Assembly: GCF_964340395.1 (NCBI RefSeq)
Contig: NC_135553.1
Location: forward strand, 13,840,501-13,904,500
Source: Glandiceps talaboti
Taxonomy: Eukaryota; Hemichordata; Enteropneusta; Spengelidae
Direction: 5' to 3'
DNA: 64,000 nucleotides
Position 1 is the stretch's first letter, and every line of letters begins with the position of its first letter. Of this stretch, positions 43,201 through 58,200 are shown one piece after another. A program made the position numbers and the translations under genes. A model generated the notes under the pieces. The model did no database searches. It was not told the origin of the DNA and saw only the letters and a list, made by a program, of their open reading frames with translations.

Positions 43201-46200
43201 GTAATCCTGTGCAAATTTATGTCCATTCACCTTTTGCATGCATCTTCCCTTTGTGAGAGATATTAAAATTATGCTCCAAGAGCACAACTCAGCTTGTGCC
43301 CCTGCTTTAATGATTATTTATTTTCATTAGACTAAGTGTATATTCGTATATTAGGTATTCATGGATCACACTGCCACACACACATAAATGGTTGGAATAT
43401 AATTTACTTTATCACACCCTGCCATCAGTGATTCGTTTAGATTATATCACATAATAACCTCAATTTGCATATAGAGGCACTAGTCACATCTTATTTTCCT
43501 TAAGGCAATATTCATGCAATACAAAAGTCTTATTGGGGATTTGCTTTGACTATCAAAAGAATGTGTGTCCAAGAATCTGATGTGTTGTGAAACACTTATT
43601 GCCTGGCCATATTCAGGTGCCAGTAGACGTCATGATACCCCTCATGCTGTTATGTGGCAACTATTCCCATCAGCTTTCAGCCTCCGGAAATAGTTGCTAC
43701 ATAACAGCCCTCGGGGTATAGTCATCTACTAGTGCCCTCATAGCCAGGCAAAAAGTGTATAGTATTACTAGTCGCTGACAGAGTGAGAAATATTCAACAT
43801 TAATTTTTCAAAGCATGGCTTCGTATGTGTAGAATAGAAATTGATACTGGACTTCTTATGTAATATAGAAGAATAATTGAGTGTTTTTGGTCGAGATACT
43901 TTACTGGATGATGGATAACACAATTAGAGTAGTTGAAATTAAATGACCAAGTTTCAAATAAGATAGGATCCCTTGACAAATAAACATAACATAAATTTCT
44001 ATATATAATGTTAAGATGGATGGTATAAGAGACATTTAGACAAGTAAATTGTTAATAAGCTTTGGGCGGTAAAGATGAATGGCTTCTAGTGTTTGTAGTT
44101 GTAAATATTGATAGGATTGCTCATGTTATAGTGTTTAGTTTGGATATGAAATTGTCAGATTATTGAGAGAAGTGGGTGTGTGCAAATATACATTTGTACT
44201 CAGAGCACTTCTGTATAACAGGTAGCTATATTATGATCTGTTTTCACTTCACTAGATTTTTGTATTTGTTTCTGACTTTGCCAGATTGCACTGACCTTTG
44301 ACTGCCATTTTTCTGTCGACCTTTAGCCTTTAATCAGCTTTGTTTTGACCTGGTTGTTTGCATGTCAATCTGGTATATCAAACCGTAGTGACACCTTTGT
44401 GTGGTGAAAATAATATAAATTTATACTTAAATGTACTAAAATCATATTTTACGTGCTTTGAATGTTAAGTTGCAACCAATTCTGTATGTAATAAAACATT
44501 TAAAGATGACTTTATTTTTCGTAAGAGGTTTTGCACCATTGCACTCCTCCCCAAGGATGATTGAACAGAATTGAATGTACAGAAACTGAAAATTATGCCA
44601 ATTTGGAAAAAGAGTACACTTGGGAAATTAGATCTTAAAGTGAAACACCACTCCAGGAAATAGAGATATTTTCATAAAACATGGGTTCTTGAAAGTCATG
44701 ATTTTACATCACCTACAATTATTTGCGATTTCAGAGAACCATCAAGTTGATCTTGTGCATTTATAGGGGATCTTTCCTATGGGCTATTACATCATGGGAG
44801 ATAGTAGAAACAAGTTAATCAATGGTTGAACACTGAATATTCATGAGTACAAAATGCTATACACTTCAGTGTGAAACATCTGTTATTGCTGTACATTTGT
44901 ATGAATATGCCAGTTGTTCAAAACTCCCTAGGCTTTAGACTTAAAGATGACCAGTTCTAATTTGTAAAAATGTGGTGATCATTAAAAAGATCTTTATCAA
45001 GTTTTTTTCTGGTGTACAAAATACTCACAATGCATCAAAGCCATTTGACTTATGTTTGTTTGTCATAGAAACAACTCTATGAATTCCAGTGTACCGTGTA
45101 CAAGATATTCAGGGTTCATCAGTACCATCTATATTAATTGTTGCTGATCCCTGATTCCACAAGGTCTTTAATCAAGCTTATTTTTTGAGTACAGATATTC
45201 AGAATTTGTCAAGAGCTGTCTACTAGCCTAATCTTTGCTAATCATACAGTTTAAGGTCTTTATCAAGTTTTTCTGGGATAGGAAATATTCATAATTCATC
45301 ATAGCTGTAGCTGTCCAATGGTCTGTTGGTCAAACAAAGGATTTATTATGAAAATTAAATGCAGTATTCAGAATTCATTCAAGCGACTTCTCTAAAACTT
45401 TAGTTATCGATATAAGGTCTTTATCTAGTGTCTTTCTGAAGTACAAAATATTCAGAATTCATTCATTTTATTTTAATATTTGTAGATCAATAGAGATGTT
45501 TTGTGTCATGTCATGTCTGTTTCTAATATGTATAAGATACTCAAAATTCATCATAGCCGTCTATCTAAGATCTTTATACTGATTTACAAAGTTGGAAGTT
45601 CAATGAAAATATTCAAATTTCTCAGCCATCTATCTCCATTTTTTACATTTCAAGAAATTAATGGCCTTTGGCAAGTTTCTTTCTGTTGAAATGTAATATG
45701 CATAATATGTAAATATTCAGAATGCATCAATAACTATATGTGTAAATCTTTGAAGTAAGATCATTGTTAGTTTCTGTGTAGTGTATAAAATATTCAGCAT
45801 TCATCATAGCCATCTATCTACATCTTTGAAGTAAGATCATCAAGTTATTTCTAGTGTTCAAAATATTCAGAATTTATCATAGTCGTCAACCTAAATCTTT
45901 TGTAGAAAAATCTTTTGTCAGTTTCTTTCTGGTGTACAAATCCCCCCAAAAATGTGTACAGATTTCATCATAGCCATCTATCTAAATCTTGGTCAGTTTT
46001 TTTTTGTGGTGTACAAAATTAAGAATTCATCATAGCTGTCTATCTAAATCTTTGGGGCATATAGTATAAAGGTCCTTGTCAAGTTCTTGTTCACATACAA
46101 ATACATTTACATGTATTTACAACCAATAATGCTGGCAGGTTCAAATCTAGTTTTTCAGAAAAAAAATTAAACTCTTGCAAAATCAAGCTATTTTTTGTAC

Positions 46201-49200
46201 TAGGCAACTGATGTAGGAGTTGTAGATTCATGATAGTCATTGCAAGGCTTCACTGGCCAATATATTGGTTTGTATTTTTCATTTGGTACAAGGAGTGTCA
46301 GGTTACAAAATGTATTTGGATTGAGGTACAAAATTGAGATGTAGTGTCGAGTGGTTGTGAGAGGTTGCACCGACTGGGATATTGGTTTGAATGTTTCATT
46401 TGATTCCAAGCTGTCAGGTTATTTTGATTGTCATCAGTTGCACTGACTGGCATATTGATATGTGTGTTTCATTTCGTCTAAGCTCAGGCTATGTGGAGCC
46501 AGACATAAACATGCTGGTATGATATAGTCTTAGACAGAGGTTGTGGTGACTGGCATATTGATGTGGGTGTTTTATTTGGTCTGAGCTCTTAGTTTATTGG
46601 GAGGTAGGTGTAACAGCAATGATTGTCATCAGTTGCCCTGGCTGGCATGTTGGTTTTGTGTTTCATTTTGTCTGAACTCTCAGGTTATTGAGAGGTAGAT
46701 GTAACAACAGTAATTGTCATCAGCTACTGACTTGCATATTGGTTTTGTGTTTCATTTTGAGCTCTTAGGTTAATGGAAGGTAGATGTAACAACAGTGATT
46801 GTCATCAGTTGCACTGACTGGCATATTGGTTTTGTGTTCTATTTGGTCTGAACGCTGAGGTTATTGAGAGGTAGACTTTAACAGTTAATAATAGTAATAT
46901 AGTAATGATTGTCATCAGCTACTGACTGGCATATTAGATTGTGTGTTCCTAATTGTTTCAATCTCTCAGGTTATCAAGAGTTAGTTTGAACATCTGATGA
47001 TTGTCATCATCTACTGACTGGCTAGCATATATTGGTTTGTGTGTTTCATTTGGTCCAGGCCGTTAAAGGTTATCAGAAGGTAGACATACTAAATGTGTAA
47101 TGATTGCCTTTCTATAAATAGATTGCATCATAGCACTTGGAGTCAAAAGTGCATATGGTGCATGCAGTATAAATTGAATGACTTTGAAAGGTCTTATTGG
47201 TGTTTCAACTCTGATGTAAGTTAAAGAATACATTAATATGCAAATGTAGTTTCTGTTGGGACAAACATTGTTTCACTCTGTGCATATATGGGTAACATTT
47301 GTTGAGTCAGTAAGTAATTGTTAGAGTTTGGAAAGGGGTAGTGATGAAGGGTGAGGAGTGTTGGTGTAGTTCAATGTTTATGTGATGAATGAATTATACA
47401 CTGCATATAGTAGGTAATATAATTCATAAAAGTTGACAATGTTCTTTGTTCAAAGACAATTAGTATAATTGTTTATTTATAGGTATTTATAGGTATACTA
47501 TACTTGAACTAATGACATTAAGAGTGCAATGATAAACATAGTTTTAATTATGGATGATCTGATGTGCAAAGTCGATAAATTTAGTCTGACCTACACAGGC
47601 ACATGATGTAGGGCTTCAGTCATTACTTCTGCACTTTTAGAGTAGTAGTGATAAATGCATTGTAAATTGGACACAGTGCTTGTGTGTTGTTCAATCGGTC
47701 ACACATGTGCACATATCACTCATGAAATTTTACTATATTCACAGACAGTTAATATTGTTTAGTGATGCATTTGAGCTTAGAAGTGTGATAATGAACAGTC
47801 ATGATTATAATTTGGTATCTGATCTGATAATCAATAAATTGTACAAGTAGCTAGGGTTTCAGTCTTTGCTGTATAACACTTGTAGGGTTTTTTCTAGTGA
47901 TCAATAGTCTCAGACTTCTTTTCATAAAGTGGATCATGATGTGTTCCTTCAAAGACACCTGACAGATATTTTACACTCGAAGATAATTCAACGTACTCAA
48001 TAAAGCCTATCCAGTGTTATTACGCTTTTTATTGCTTCACGACTTGGATTACTCCTGTGTCCTGGATTCGACTGTGTGGAATATCATTACAGTATCATAT
48101 GTACATGTAGTTTACTAGCCTGTTTTACTGTACTGTTGTGTTATATACATCGTTAGCTGTTGTCATACATTGCACCTTCTAATCCTCAAAATGAACTAGC
48201 TTTTATTGAGAACTGTAGAAACTAATTCAGTAAGCCACACCCCGAAAAGTCATTATCAAACGCCTGTATGTTAATTATCACATGCACCCTTTACATATTT
48301 CATGTGTTGACTCCTGTGTTCATCTCTGCTGTGCATGTATATGTACATTTAACATGATGACTTCATTGTAATCAGGTTATGGGGCCGACATTTTCAAATT
48401 GTACATTGTAATTACAAACTTGTTCATGGTTCTTAAGACAGTTAATTATCATGTATATGTATCTGTAATACAGCAGCGCAGTAAACAGGCAACTACATGT
48501 AGTTTACAGCCCCAACTACAACTTATTGTGAGACTCACTTTTTTTTCAATAATCTTAGACTGTTGCAAAGACACTGAGCTTGGTGTAAAGAGCTTCTTGT
48601 GATAGAAACAACAATAAGTCCCTAGGCTACCATTGTTGGTAATACATGATGTCCATGTGTATGAAAAAGTATGCTGTTGAATAAACACCTTGCTCTGCAA
48701 CAAATTGTAATGCTGTGTGATGCTGATATAGTTTCTTCACCAGACATACTTCAACATAAGTACAAAATAAGGACAAAAATTATGTAAAATTATAGCACTA
48801 CAACTTACCAGGACTGTAATCAAATTTGCCAAAAAAAAATACAAAAGATAAGCTACTGTAGTGTAGAATACAGAAAGTAAAAGACCTCCACAATGTATTT
48901 TTCAGTGAAAGCATACATGTATATGTACATGTAGTAGGGAGCTGTCATTTTTTTCAAAAAGGAAATTCACACAATATCGTGTTATTTGAGACCTTTGCAT
49001 GCTGAAGTAAAATGATAGGTTAGGAAAATTGACATACGTTTTACAATTCAATTTACAGAGAAACTCGGCCTGCTTAGATAAATGCAGGATATTATAATTA
49101 TGGTAATTATATGAGATTGAATGGCAAGTCACACTGTTTGGATATGAGGATAGGGTAAGGCAGACCATGGAGTTATGGTGTCAACAACATTTGTTCGAAC

Positions 49201-52200
49201 TTTAAATGTAATAAAAGATGTCTTCACCAAAAAACATGAATGAAAATCATGATTTTCAATATAAATGACCTTCTGAAAGATGAAATCTTGAGCTTCAATA
49301 GAACCTACATTTGTATGCGCAATCATAATTTTTAACAAAAAATTGCTGGAATTTTATCTTTTGATTACTCAGTTCATTTTACAAAAGAATGCAGACATGG
49401 CAAATTGATGGGTATTGATGCTTCACAGCTTGACAGGCAAGAGACTAACTGTGAAAACACAGTGTATCCATGGCAACGTTTTAATGACAATGTAGACTTG
49501 GTATATTTGAAGTGTGCCATTTTTGACACATTTATAATGGTATCAAGCAGTGTTAGTACTTCAAAAGATAAGGACTTGCTGTTCTTTTCTTGAACTATGA
49601 AATGTCAAAGGAATCTGACAGCGACAAGTTAGACATTTTATAATTTTTTTTCTATGAAAATTGTTACCAGAAGGGTTCAATCAATTATTTTTTGCTGTCA
49701 TTCAATAGAAAATACACTGCGTAGATGTACACTTGTCAACACGAAGTTATAAACTTGAGTTTGATGTTACAACCTATCAATGAATGAATTTTTAGTTACT
49801 TAGAATATCATACTCAGTATGATCATCCAGCTGTTCTTTACTAATATTCTTTTAACATGACCTCAGATCTGTGCTTGGAAGGTTGCCAAGCAAAGGGCAA
49901 GGATGACACCACCTGGTGTGCAGAAAACTTTTGTGTATAAGGTGTCTTTTCATTTCCCAAACCACAGCGATCCTCACTTGTACTGACAGATAATGCTTAA
50001 ATGAATTACAAAAAGAAGAGCTAGCATGTACTCATTGCACAAGGACTAGTAATTAAAAGTAATTCATTGTAAGACACTTTGAGCACATACATGTATGAAC
50101 GTCTAGTATGCATTTTATCAAATCAAATCAGACAATTAGGCAAGTACAAATTCAAAAGAATCACGTTCACTGTGCAGTGATATTTCAATTCACACGTCTG
50201 TGATATCAGTGACATTACAAATGTTGTGAAAGATGCAAAACAATGTTACATACATGACATTCTACATCTACTTTTGCATGAGAAGTGAGCTTCTCTCTTA
50301 AATCTCTTCTACATTTTGTCCACTTTTTACAAATAGCCTTGAAGCTATAATAATACTTTCACTACAATATAACAATTAATAAGGTGAATCTACATGTAGA
50401 TAAAGCACTGTACCCATCTACATCATTGTACAATTATGTATTCTGAAAAATAGAATTCTACTTGAGAGCTGTGAAATGTATATTATGTACATTTATAAAG
50501 TTAGTTCTCATTTACATGTAGATATACATGACTTGTATGATGTACAAAAATGTACGTGTGCATACATGTGATTGAAGGATTCATTGTTGTTTGCACTCCA
50601 CATTGCATTTTATGCTGTCAGCGTAAATGACAGCAATGTGGAGTGTATTCTGTGCTGTCAATGTAAATGACAGCAATGTGGAACACAAACAATCAGTGAA
50701 TCTTTCAGTGTATATAATGTAGCAGTCACGATGAAAGGTGAATGCAAATACATGTTTACTATTATACGAATTGGAAGAGTGTGCAATATACATGTATTGG
50801 GTTTATCTTTAGGTAAAGTGAGGTTCTTCCAAAAATATAACTACAGCAACTCTATGACAAGTGTAAAAGTCCTTCATGTGGTAATTTTTTTATCGCATCA
50901 TAGTTCATGTGAAGAAAGTATTAATACTGACGCATATAGGAAATGTAATGTTGACCTTTTATTTTCTTTCAGAGTCCTTGATGTCAATGTTATTTCTTAT
51001 AACTGACATTCAGTTTGAATTGAATTTGAAGGTAGGTTTGAGACTTTTTTGTAGACAACTCTGCCATTATACACATGCACATGTGATAATAAGTAAAAAA
51101 TTGAAATAAGTTAAACATAATTTATATGGGGTCATACATGAATACAATACGTGTAGCCATTATCTCCTGTTACCCTTTTATGTTAGTTTTTTTATGTGAT
51201 AGGTAATTTTTTATTATTTTTGGGTAATACAATATCAAGTTTCAAGTTAAGTATACTGTTTATTAGTATACATATTTGCATTCATTGTCATTTCAAAATA
51301 CATGTTAAATTGTCAATGTTTGATATCGAAAATTATTTATAGGCTGAAATAAACATGTTCTTTACTATATAGTATTACTGCACTGATTTGTGACTTAAGA
51401 AGTAATATAAAACAAGTTAATATCCCACTGGGAAACATGGTGTTGTCCTGTCCACATTACACATGCATGCTGTAGGTGAATGATAATATGTATTACTTGG
51501 TGTTGATAATAACCCACTAATGAGATTAGACTCTGGAGTACAGGTTGACAGATCATTAATTAACTGCAATGTGACACCTGAACAAATTGAAATCACTGTA
51601 TGGTATTTTCCATAATAACTTAGACAGCCTCAAGTGTTGTCCATCTCATCACTTTGTGTTACTGACAAAGTCATTGAGCCCTTCAGCCAAATTCTATTTA
51701 TAAAAAAAGTAATGGAAAACTCACAAGATACATACATGATTGTTAAACCTACATGTACAATGAACATGTGCTAGACGCTACGCGCTCTCTCATTCTTTAG
51801 AGGTACAATGTGTTTGACATTGCTTCCTAGCTATATAAGCATATCATATAAAGCAAAAAGTATTACAAAGTACTAATTGCAAAATCACGCCTGAGATACA
51901 TTTGTTAAACCTTCCGGTACGTGTATGTAGTAGACGCTATGCGCTCTCTCATTCTTTAGAGGTACAATGTGTTTGACATTGCTTCCTGGCTATATAAGCA
52001 TATCATATAAAGCAAAAAGTATTACAAAGTACTAATGGCAAAATCACGCCTGAGATACATTTGTTAAACCTTCCGGTACGTGTATGTAGTAGACGCTATG
52101 CGCTCTCTCATTCTTTAGAGGTACAATGTGTTTGACATTGCTTTCTGGCTATATAAGCATATCATTTAAAGCAAAAGTATTACAAAGTACTAATGGCAAA

Positions 52201-55200
52201 ATCACGACCGAGATACATTTGTTAAACCTACCGGTACATGTATGTAATAGATGCTGTACGCTCTCTTTCTTTAGAGGTACAATGTGTTTGACTTTGCTTT
52301 CTGGCTATTTAACATTATATAGCAAAAAGTATTACAATGTACTAATAGCAAAATCACCACTGAGATACATTTGTTAAACCTACGAGTATGTGTATGTACT
52401 AGATGCTGTACGCTCTCTTTCTTTAGAGGTAGAATGTGTTTGACATTGCTTTCTGGCTTTATTTAACATTACATTATAAAGCAAAAAGTAAATAGTGCTA
52501 AATGCAAAATCACCACTGAGATACATTTGTTAAACCTTAGTACCGGTACATGTATGTACTAGATGCTGTATGCTCTCTTTCTTTAGAGGTAGAATGTGTT
52601 TGACATTGCTTTCTGGCTATATCAGCATATCATTTAAAGCAAAAAGTATTACAAAGTACTAATGGCAAAATCACCACTGAGATACATTTGTTAAACCTAT
52701 CGGTACGTGTGTGTACTAGATGCTGTACGCTGTCTTTCTTTAGAGGTAGAATGTGTTTGACATTGCTTTCTGGCTATATAAGCATATCATTTAAAGCAAA
52801 AAGTATTACAAAGTACTAATGGCAAAATCACGCCTGAGATACATTTGTTAAACCTACCAGTACGTGTATGTACTAGATACTGTACGCTGTCTTTCTTTAG
52901 AGGTAGAATGTGTTTGACATTGCTTTCTGGCTATATAAGCATATCATTTAAAGCAAAAAGTATTACAAAGTACTAATGGCAAAATCACCACTGAGATACA
53001 TTTGTTAAACCTACCAGTACGTGCATGTAATAGATGCTGTGTGCTCTCTTTCTTTAGAGGTACATTTGTATATTAATGTGTTTGACATTGCTTTCTGGCT
53101 ATATAAGCATGTCATATACATGTAAAGCAAAAAGTATTACAAAGTACTAATGGCAAAATCACCACTGAGATACATTTGTTAAACCTACCGGTACGTGTAT
53201 GTACTAGATGCTGTGCACTCTCTTTCTTTAGAGGTAGAATGTGTTTGACATTGCTTTCTGGCTATATACATTGTAAGCATGTCATATACATGTAAAGCAA
53301 AAAGTATTACAAAGTACTTAAGGCAAAATCACCACTGAGATACATTTAACGTTAAACCTACCAGTACGTGTGTGTACTAGATGCTGTATGCTCTCTTTCT
53401 TTAGAGGTACATAATGTGTTTGACATTGCTTTCTGGCTATATAAGCATATCATTTAAAGCCAAAAGTATTACAAAGTACTTATGGCAAAATCACCACTGA
53501 GATACATTTGTTAAACCTACCGGTATATGTATTTAGTAGATGCTGTACGCTCTCTTTCTTTAGAGGCAGAATGTGTTTGACATTGCTTTCTGGCTATATA
53601 AGCATGTCATATAAAGCAAAAAGTATTACAAAGTACTAAAGGCAAAATCACGGTCGAGATACATTTGTTAAACCTACTGGTATGTGTACATGTATGTACT
53701 AGATGCTGTACGCTCTCTTTCTTTAGAGGTACATAATGTGTTTGACATTGCTTTCTGGCTATAAATTAAGCATATCATATAAAGCAAAAAGTATTACAAA
53801 GTACTAATATCAAAATCACGACCGAGGATTTAGAGGTACATTAATTGTATAATGTGATTGACATTGCTTTCTGGCTATTTAACATTATAAAACAAAAAGT
53901 ATTACAAAGTATTAATGGCAAAATCATGATCGAGATACCTGATTGTTAAACCTACATAGATGTATAAGATACTGTTCTCTTTCTTACTGGTACAATGTGT
54001 TTGACATTGCTTTCTGGCAATTTAAACATACATGTACATGTATATCAAGCAAAAAGTAACCATACTCAAAATTGTTTTTCATTTCTTTTCTGTTGATCAC
54101 TATGTGTATGTATATACACAGTCGTGTACATACAAGTTGACCTATACATGATTCAGTATCGCAATATCCAATGTCAGTCCATTATGTGTAACAATTGCTT
54201 TAACAAACTAGCCTGCCCATAAGGTACAGTGTAAATGCTCCAGTTGTAGCTATTGCAGCTTCCCTTTATACACATGAGATTTATAAATGTGCAATAAGTT
54301 ATTACTTTGAATTTCACAATAAAACAATCATGATTTTCTGCTGTTACATCATTCTGCATGTATGCTGACTCACATTAGACAATGCATTATCCAAAACAAG
54401 AACGTCACCAAACAATGACTAACATGTAAATAATAAAATGGAATCTCAAAAAGCCAAAGTTTATATCTATTTCCTGCAGGTTGCATTCCACTTTAATTTG
54501 TACCCATTGCTGATAATTTGTTTCAGAATGCAAGTTTCCTTGATGAAACTTGGCAAATACCAGTACATAGACACTATGAAATGGTACCATGTAAGGACTT
54601 GGGTGTGATTGTGAGGCATATACAAGGACGTGTTATGGTAGCTGATATCAAACCAGGAAGTGTGGCAGCAGAAGATGTAAGTTTCACAATTTGTATCTTG
54701 GTACTAAAATGGAAAATTTCCAATGATGTGAAAGAAGCACAGTTTGTAAAAATCTAATAAAAATCAAGGAGAAGGCTCGGTTTGCTTATTTATGGTATTT
54801 TGCGTGTAGATTTACCGTACTTATACTTTTCATTCCAAAGAAGAAGGCAGTCACCTGTTTTATTAGTCAAAAGAGAACATACATGTAAATGACAAGCTCA
54901 GTAGATGTGAAATAGGTAAATAGGGAAAGCAATTCCACCCATATCGTTGATCAGTTTTAATGAGATTGAGTCTATATAACTTTATGGACGTTGTTAGTTA
55001 TTTTTGTATCTATTTGGATTGTTGACGGATGAGCAACTCACTCATTTGTCCCATACATGTACCACTGCAGCCTTTAGATAAAAACCACTTTGCACTGACA
55101 ATATTTGTTAACCATATCTCTACATTTCAGTACACACTTTAGTCTGAATCATTCAAGTGGCATCAGCTTTATGATTTACTATCTCTGAAATGTGAAATTG

Positions 55201-58200
55201 ATCATAAAATGTCTGGAAATATTGATAGATCTGTAACTTTACATCCTTGTATGAGTATCATGAAATGTATTGTCCATGTGTCAGAAGTCAGTACCAATAA
55301 CTGATTCTACAAATTGAGTTGGAGATTTGTTTTGTACTCGGCTAGGGCAGGATCTTGATTTATGATTGAGATACTAATCTTGTAAATAATATCATTTACT
55401 TGAAGTGTTTTCCATAGGTGGTGCGTGATTAATGTCAAAGTGCATACAAAGATAACTTATCATGAAGGGTGTGGTATCATAAAATATAATTTATTATTTT
55501 GATAATTTCTATAATTCATCCCATCAAAATACAAATTTAAAACAAACGGATACTAAAAGCAGAATAAATATTGTACAAACAATTACCTTATACTATATTA
55601 TTGTATATATGACAATCCTATAATTTTTCCAGAAAAATTAAAATAAAGTATGCATCTGAGTCAATGCAAATACAAGCTGATTGCACCTCTTCGGTCAAAC
55701 AGTAACCAAATTGTGTTATTATACAAATGTATGTCACCTTCTACGTATGTGTCTTCCAAGTCCTGTAGTATCTATAATATAGATTAGGTAAACTGTGCAC
55801 ATATTTTGCATTTGATCTACCATAAAATCATTGGCTGTACCTGACAATGGACATACATGTACTGGTAGTAGTAAAAGTTGTAATAGTGAAATGCGAATGT
55901 ACACAATTTGACAGTAAAAAGAATAGAAAATTAATTCATCACCCAGCCCATCAGCTTATTTGTCACTATGAAATTAAATAAATCTAAAGAAATGCAAGAA
56001 CACAGTCATAACAAGTAAAGAAAAGTAACAATACTATGATGAAATATATACAAATGATTACACCTGCTGATGTATGCTTGTTGAATAAATTTACTAGTTG
56101 CCTCAAAACCATATCAGATGGATTACTTTTATAGCAGATGTCCATATTTAGGTAGAAATGTTTTATGTTTGATCAAAGTGATTATGTTCTGCTTCTGTTG
56201 TATATATGATTATTTGATATGTCGTATCAAAATTGAAACCCAAAACTATGAGAGCTAAGTATTATGTAAAATGTCACATATTAAATTACTATGCAAATAT
56301 TATGTAAATCATGCATATTAAGTGAAATGCAAATATCATCATGTAAATTGTGGGTCTGCTTGACCAAGTTGTGATGACTGCCATCCACAGAACATCAGAC
56401 ACAAGGGCTATAACCATGAAACAACACTTTACGGAACAGGCCTAAGGGTACATTTAAGATTATTGCAGGAACTCGGTCTTGCCATTTGAGGTTTGACTTA
56501 TTATTTTAGAAAATATTCTACAATGGAATAAAAAAAACAAAAAAATAAGCAATAGCTTTCAAAAGGAAAGAAAAAATGGAAAGCTAGTTCAAGATACTGT
56601 ACAGATATGAGGCTTCTAAAGGACTATTTGTGCATAGACGTTGGGGTTTCTCTCCAACATCTATGATTTGTGGTATTATTTTATAAGTATCGTACTTTGA
56701 TAGGTGTACCATTGCCAGCCAAGTATTATCACGCCTCAGTATACATGTATTCCCTGTGTGAGTTGCCCCTTAGGCTCAGTTCAGATAAGGATTAAACTTT
56801 AGGTGCGGAAAACAGTTGTCTAGCAGAACTATAGAAAGTGTTTGTCATAAACAAAAAAATGATCCTATGTAATCCCTGTGGCTCCACTGATAGATAAGAC
56901 AAATGCAAAAGTAATGGATTGAAACCCTGTCTTTGAAAGGTCCATGATTCTAAGCATCTCAGATTAATGCAATTGAAAATCATGAAGTTTTGGTGAAGCC
57001 ATGAGGATTAGATGGATGAATCACTCTTTTAATTGTGAAGCACTTTTTTCAGATGTTCTTTTTCAGCAGTTGAATTTTAGCCTGTTTACTGACACATTAC
57101 ATCACAATTTGTGATATTTGTTCCAATATCTCACTAGCTACTTGGAGTGCTAGTAATGGCAAATGATATCATGTAATTTAACCATGTTCCTAATGGCAGG
57201 TATGAGCTTGCCTGTCTGTATATATTTACATAATTATTAATATTCACTATATGTAAATTATATTTTAAATTTTGTATGTTACTATTGTGCTCATTGCACC
57301 GAGGGCATAAATATTGACTTCATTTGAATATAGACAAATGTATGCAAATTTGACCAAATGGCCTCCATATTTGGAGTAATAGATCAATATATTACTGCAT
57401 AACTCGAAAATTTTAATACATAGAGACTCAATTCAAGTGTCTAACCAATCACATGCAGGCTTTCTTGTAAGACAGTGCCCTTTGGCATTTACCTTCAGGG
57501 TCAGTTATCAAATGAAGGAATTTTTTGGCATATTGCAGACAGTCTGTGGCATTTATGTGTCGCCAAAATCTCTCAAAATGATGTCTGAAGGTAATGCGCA
57601 ATAAGAGAGGAGAAATATAATAATACATGCATAAATTTTGGTTCTCACATAACTTTTAACTGAATGGTAGCCATATTTGTAGTGAGTAATCATTATTTAC
57701 TGCATAACTGAACACCTTTAATACATGGCTGATGGAGAATGGCGAATCAATTCTGAATCAAGTGTCTATCCCTGTATTACTAGGTGTACAATCTCTTTTG
57801 AGACCTTAACATTTGCCCTTGACTTTCACCTTCAGGGTCAGCTATCAAAATCTCGTCATTTCCTGCATATCACACCCACATTTTAGTATTTATTTGTAAC
57901 AATGGCTTTGTTTTAAAATCATGTCACATTCAGTTACATAGAAGTACAGTCATGTAAAGTATTTGAGGGGGAGAGCATCATCGACAAAGACTTCTTCTTA
58001 ATGCAGTTGTTATGTCACCACTGATACATTAGCACTTAATACATATCTTGTTCATGTATGCAAAAGCATGCAATTCAAAGATTGGCGTTTCTTGGACACA
58101 ACCACTCAAATCTAGTTTGTAATTATGAATTGATGTTATCTTTATTTGTACAGGACAAGATTGAACCTGGTGATGTCCTTGATGAGTTATTTGGAGAAAG

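Larger units (their letters stand above)
41043..50972. other. RUN-PDZ-like gene intron 6
   Basis: A 9.9-kb intron without exon signals. Its middle is largely old tandem arrays (44985-46105, 46200-47100, perhaps 47430-47890), plus foldback elements at 43593-43757 and 50578-50702 and a two-copy repeat at 41660-41940. Confidence 0.7.
54677..58153. other. RUN-PDZ-like gene intron 8
   Basis: A 3.5-kb intron; a minus-oriented dispersed repeat at 56795-56945 and a two-copy repeat at 57361-57851; otherwise AT-rich unique sequence. Confidence 0.7.

Noticed and set aside
51775-54055. CRISPR array
   Set aside because: Units of about 158 bp are repeated throughout with no unique spacers, in an animal intron; it is a satellite.
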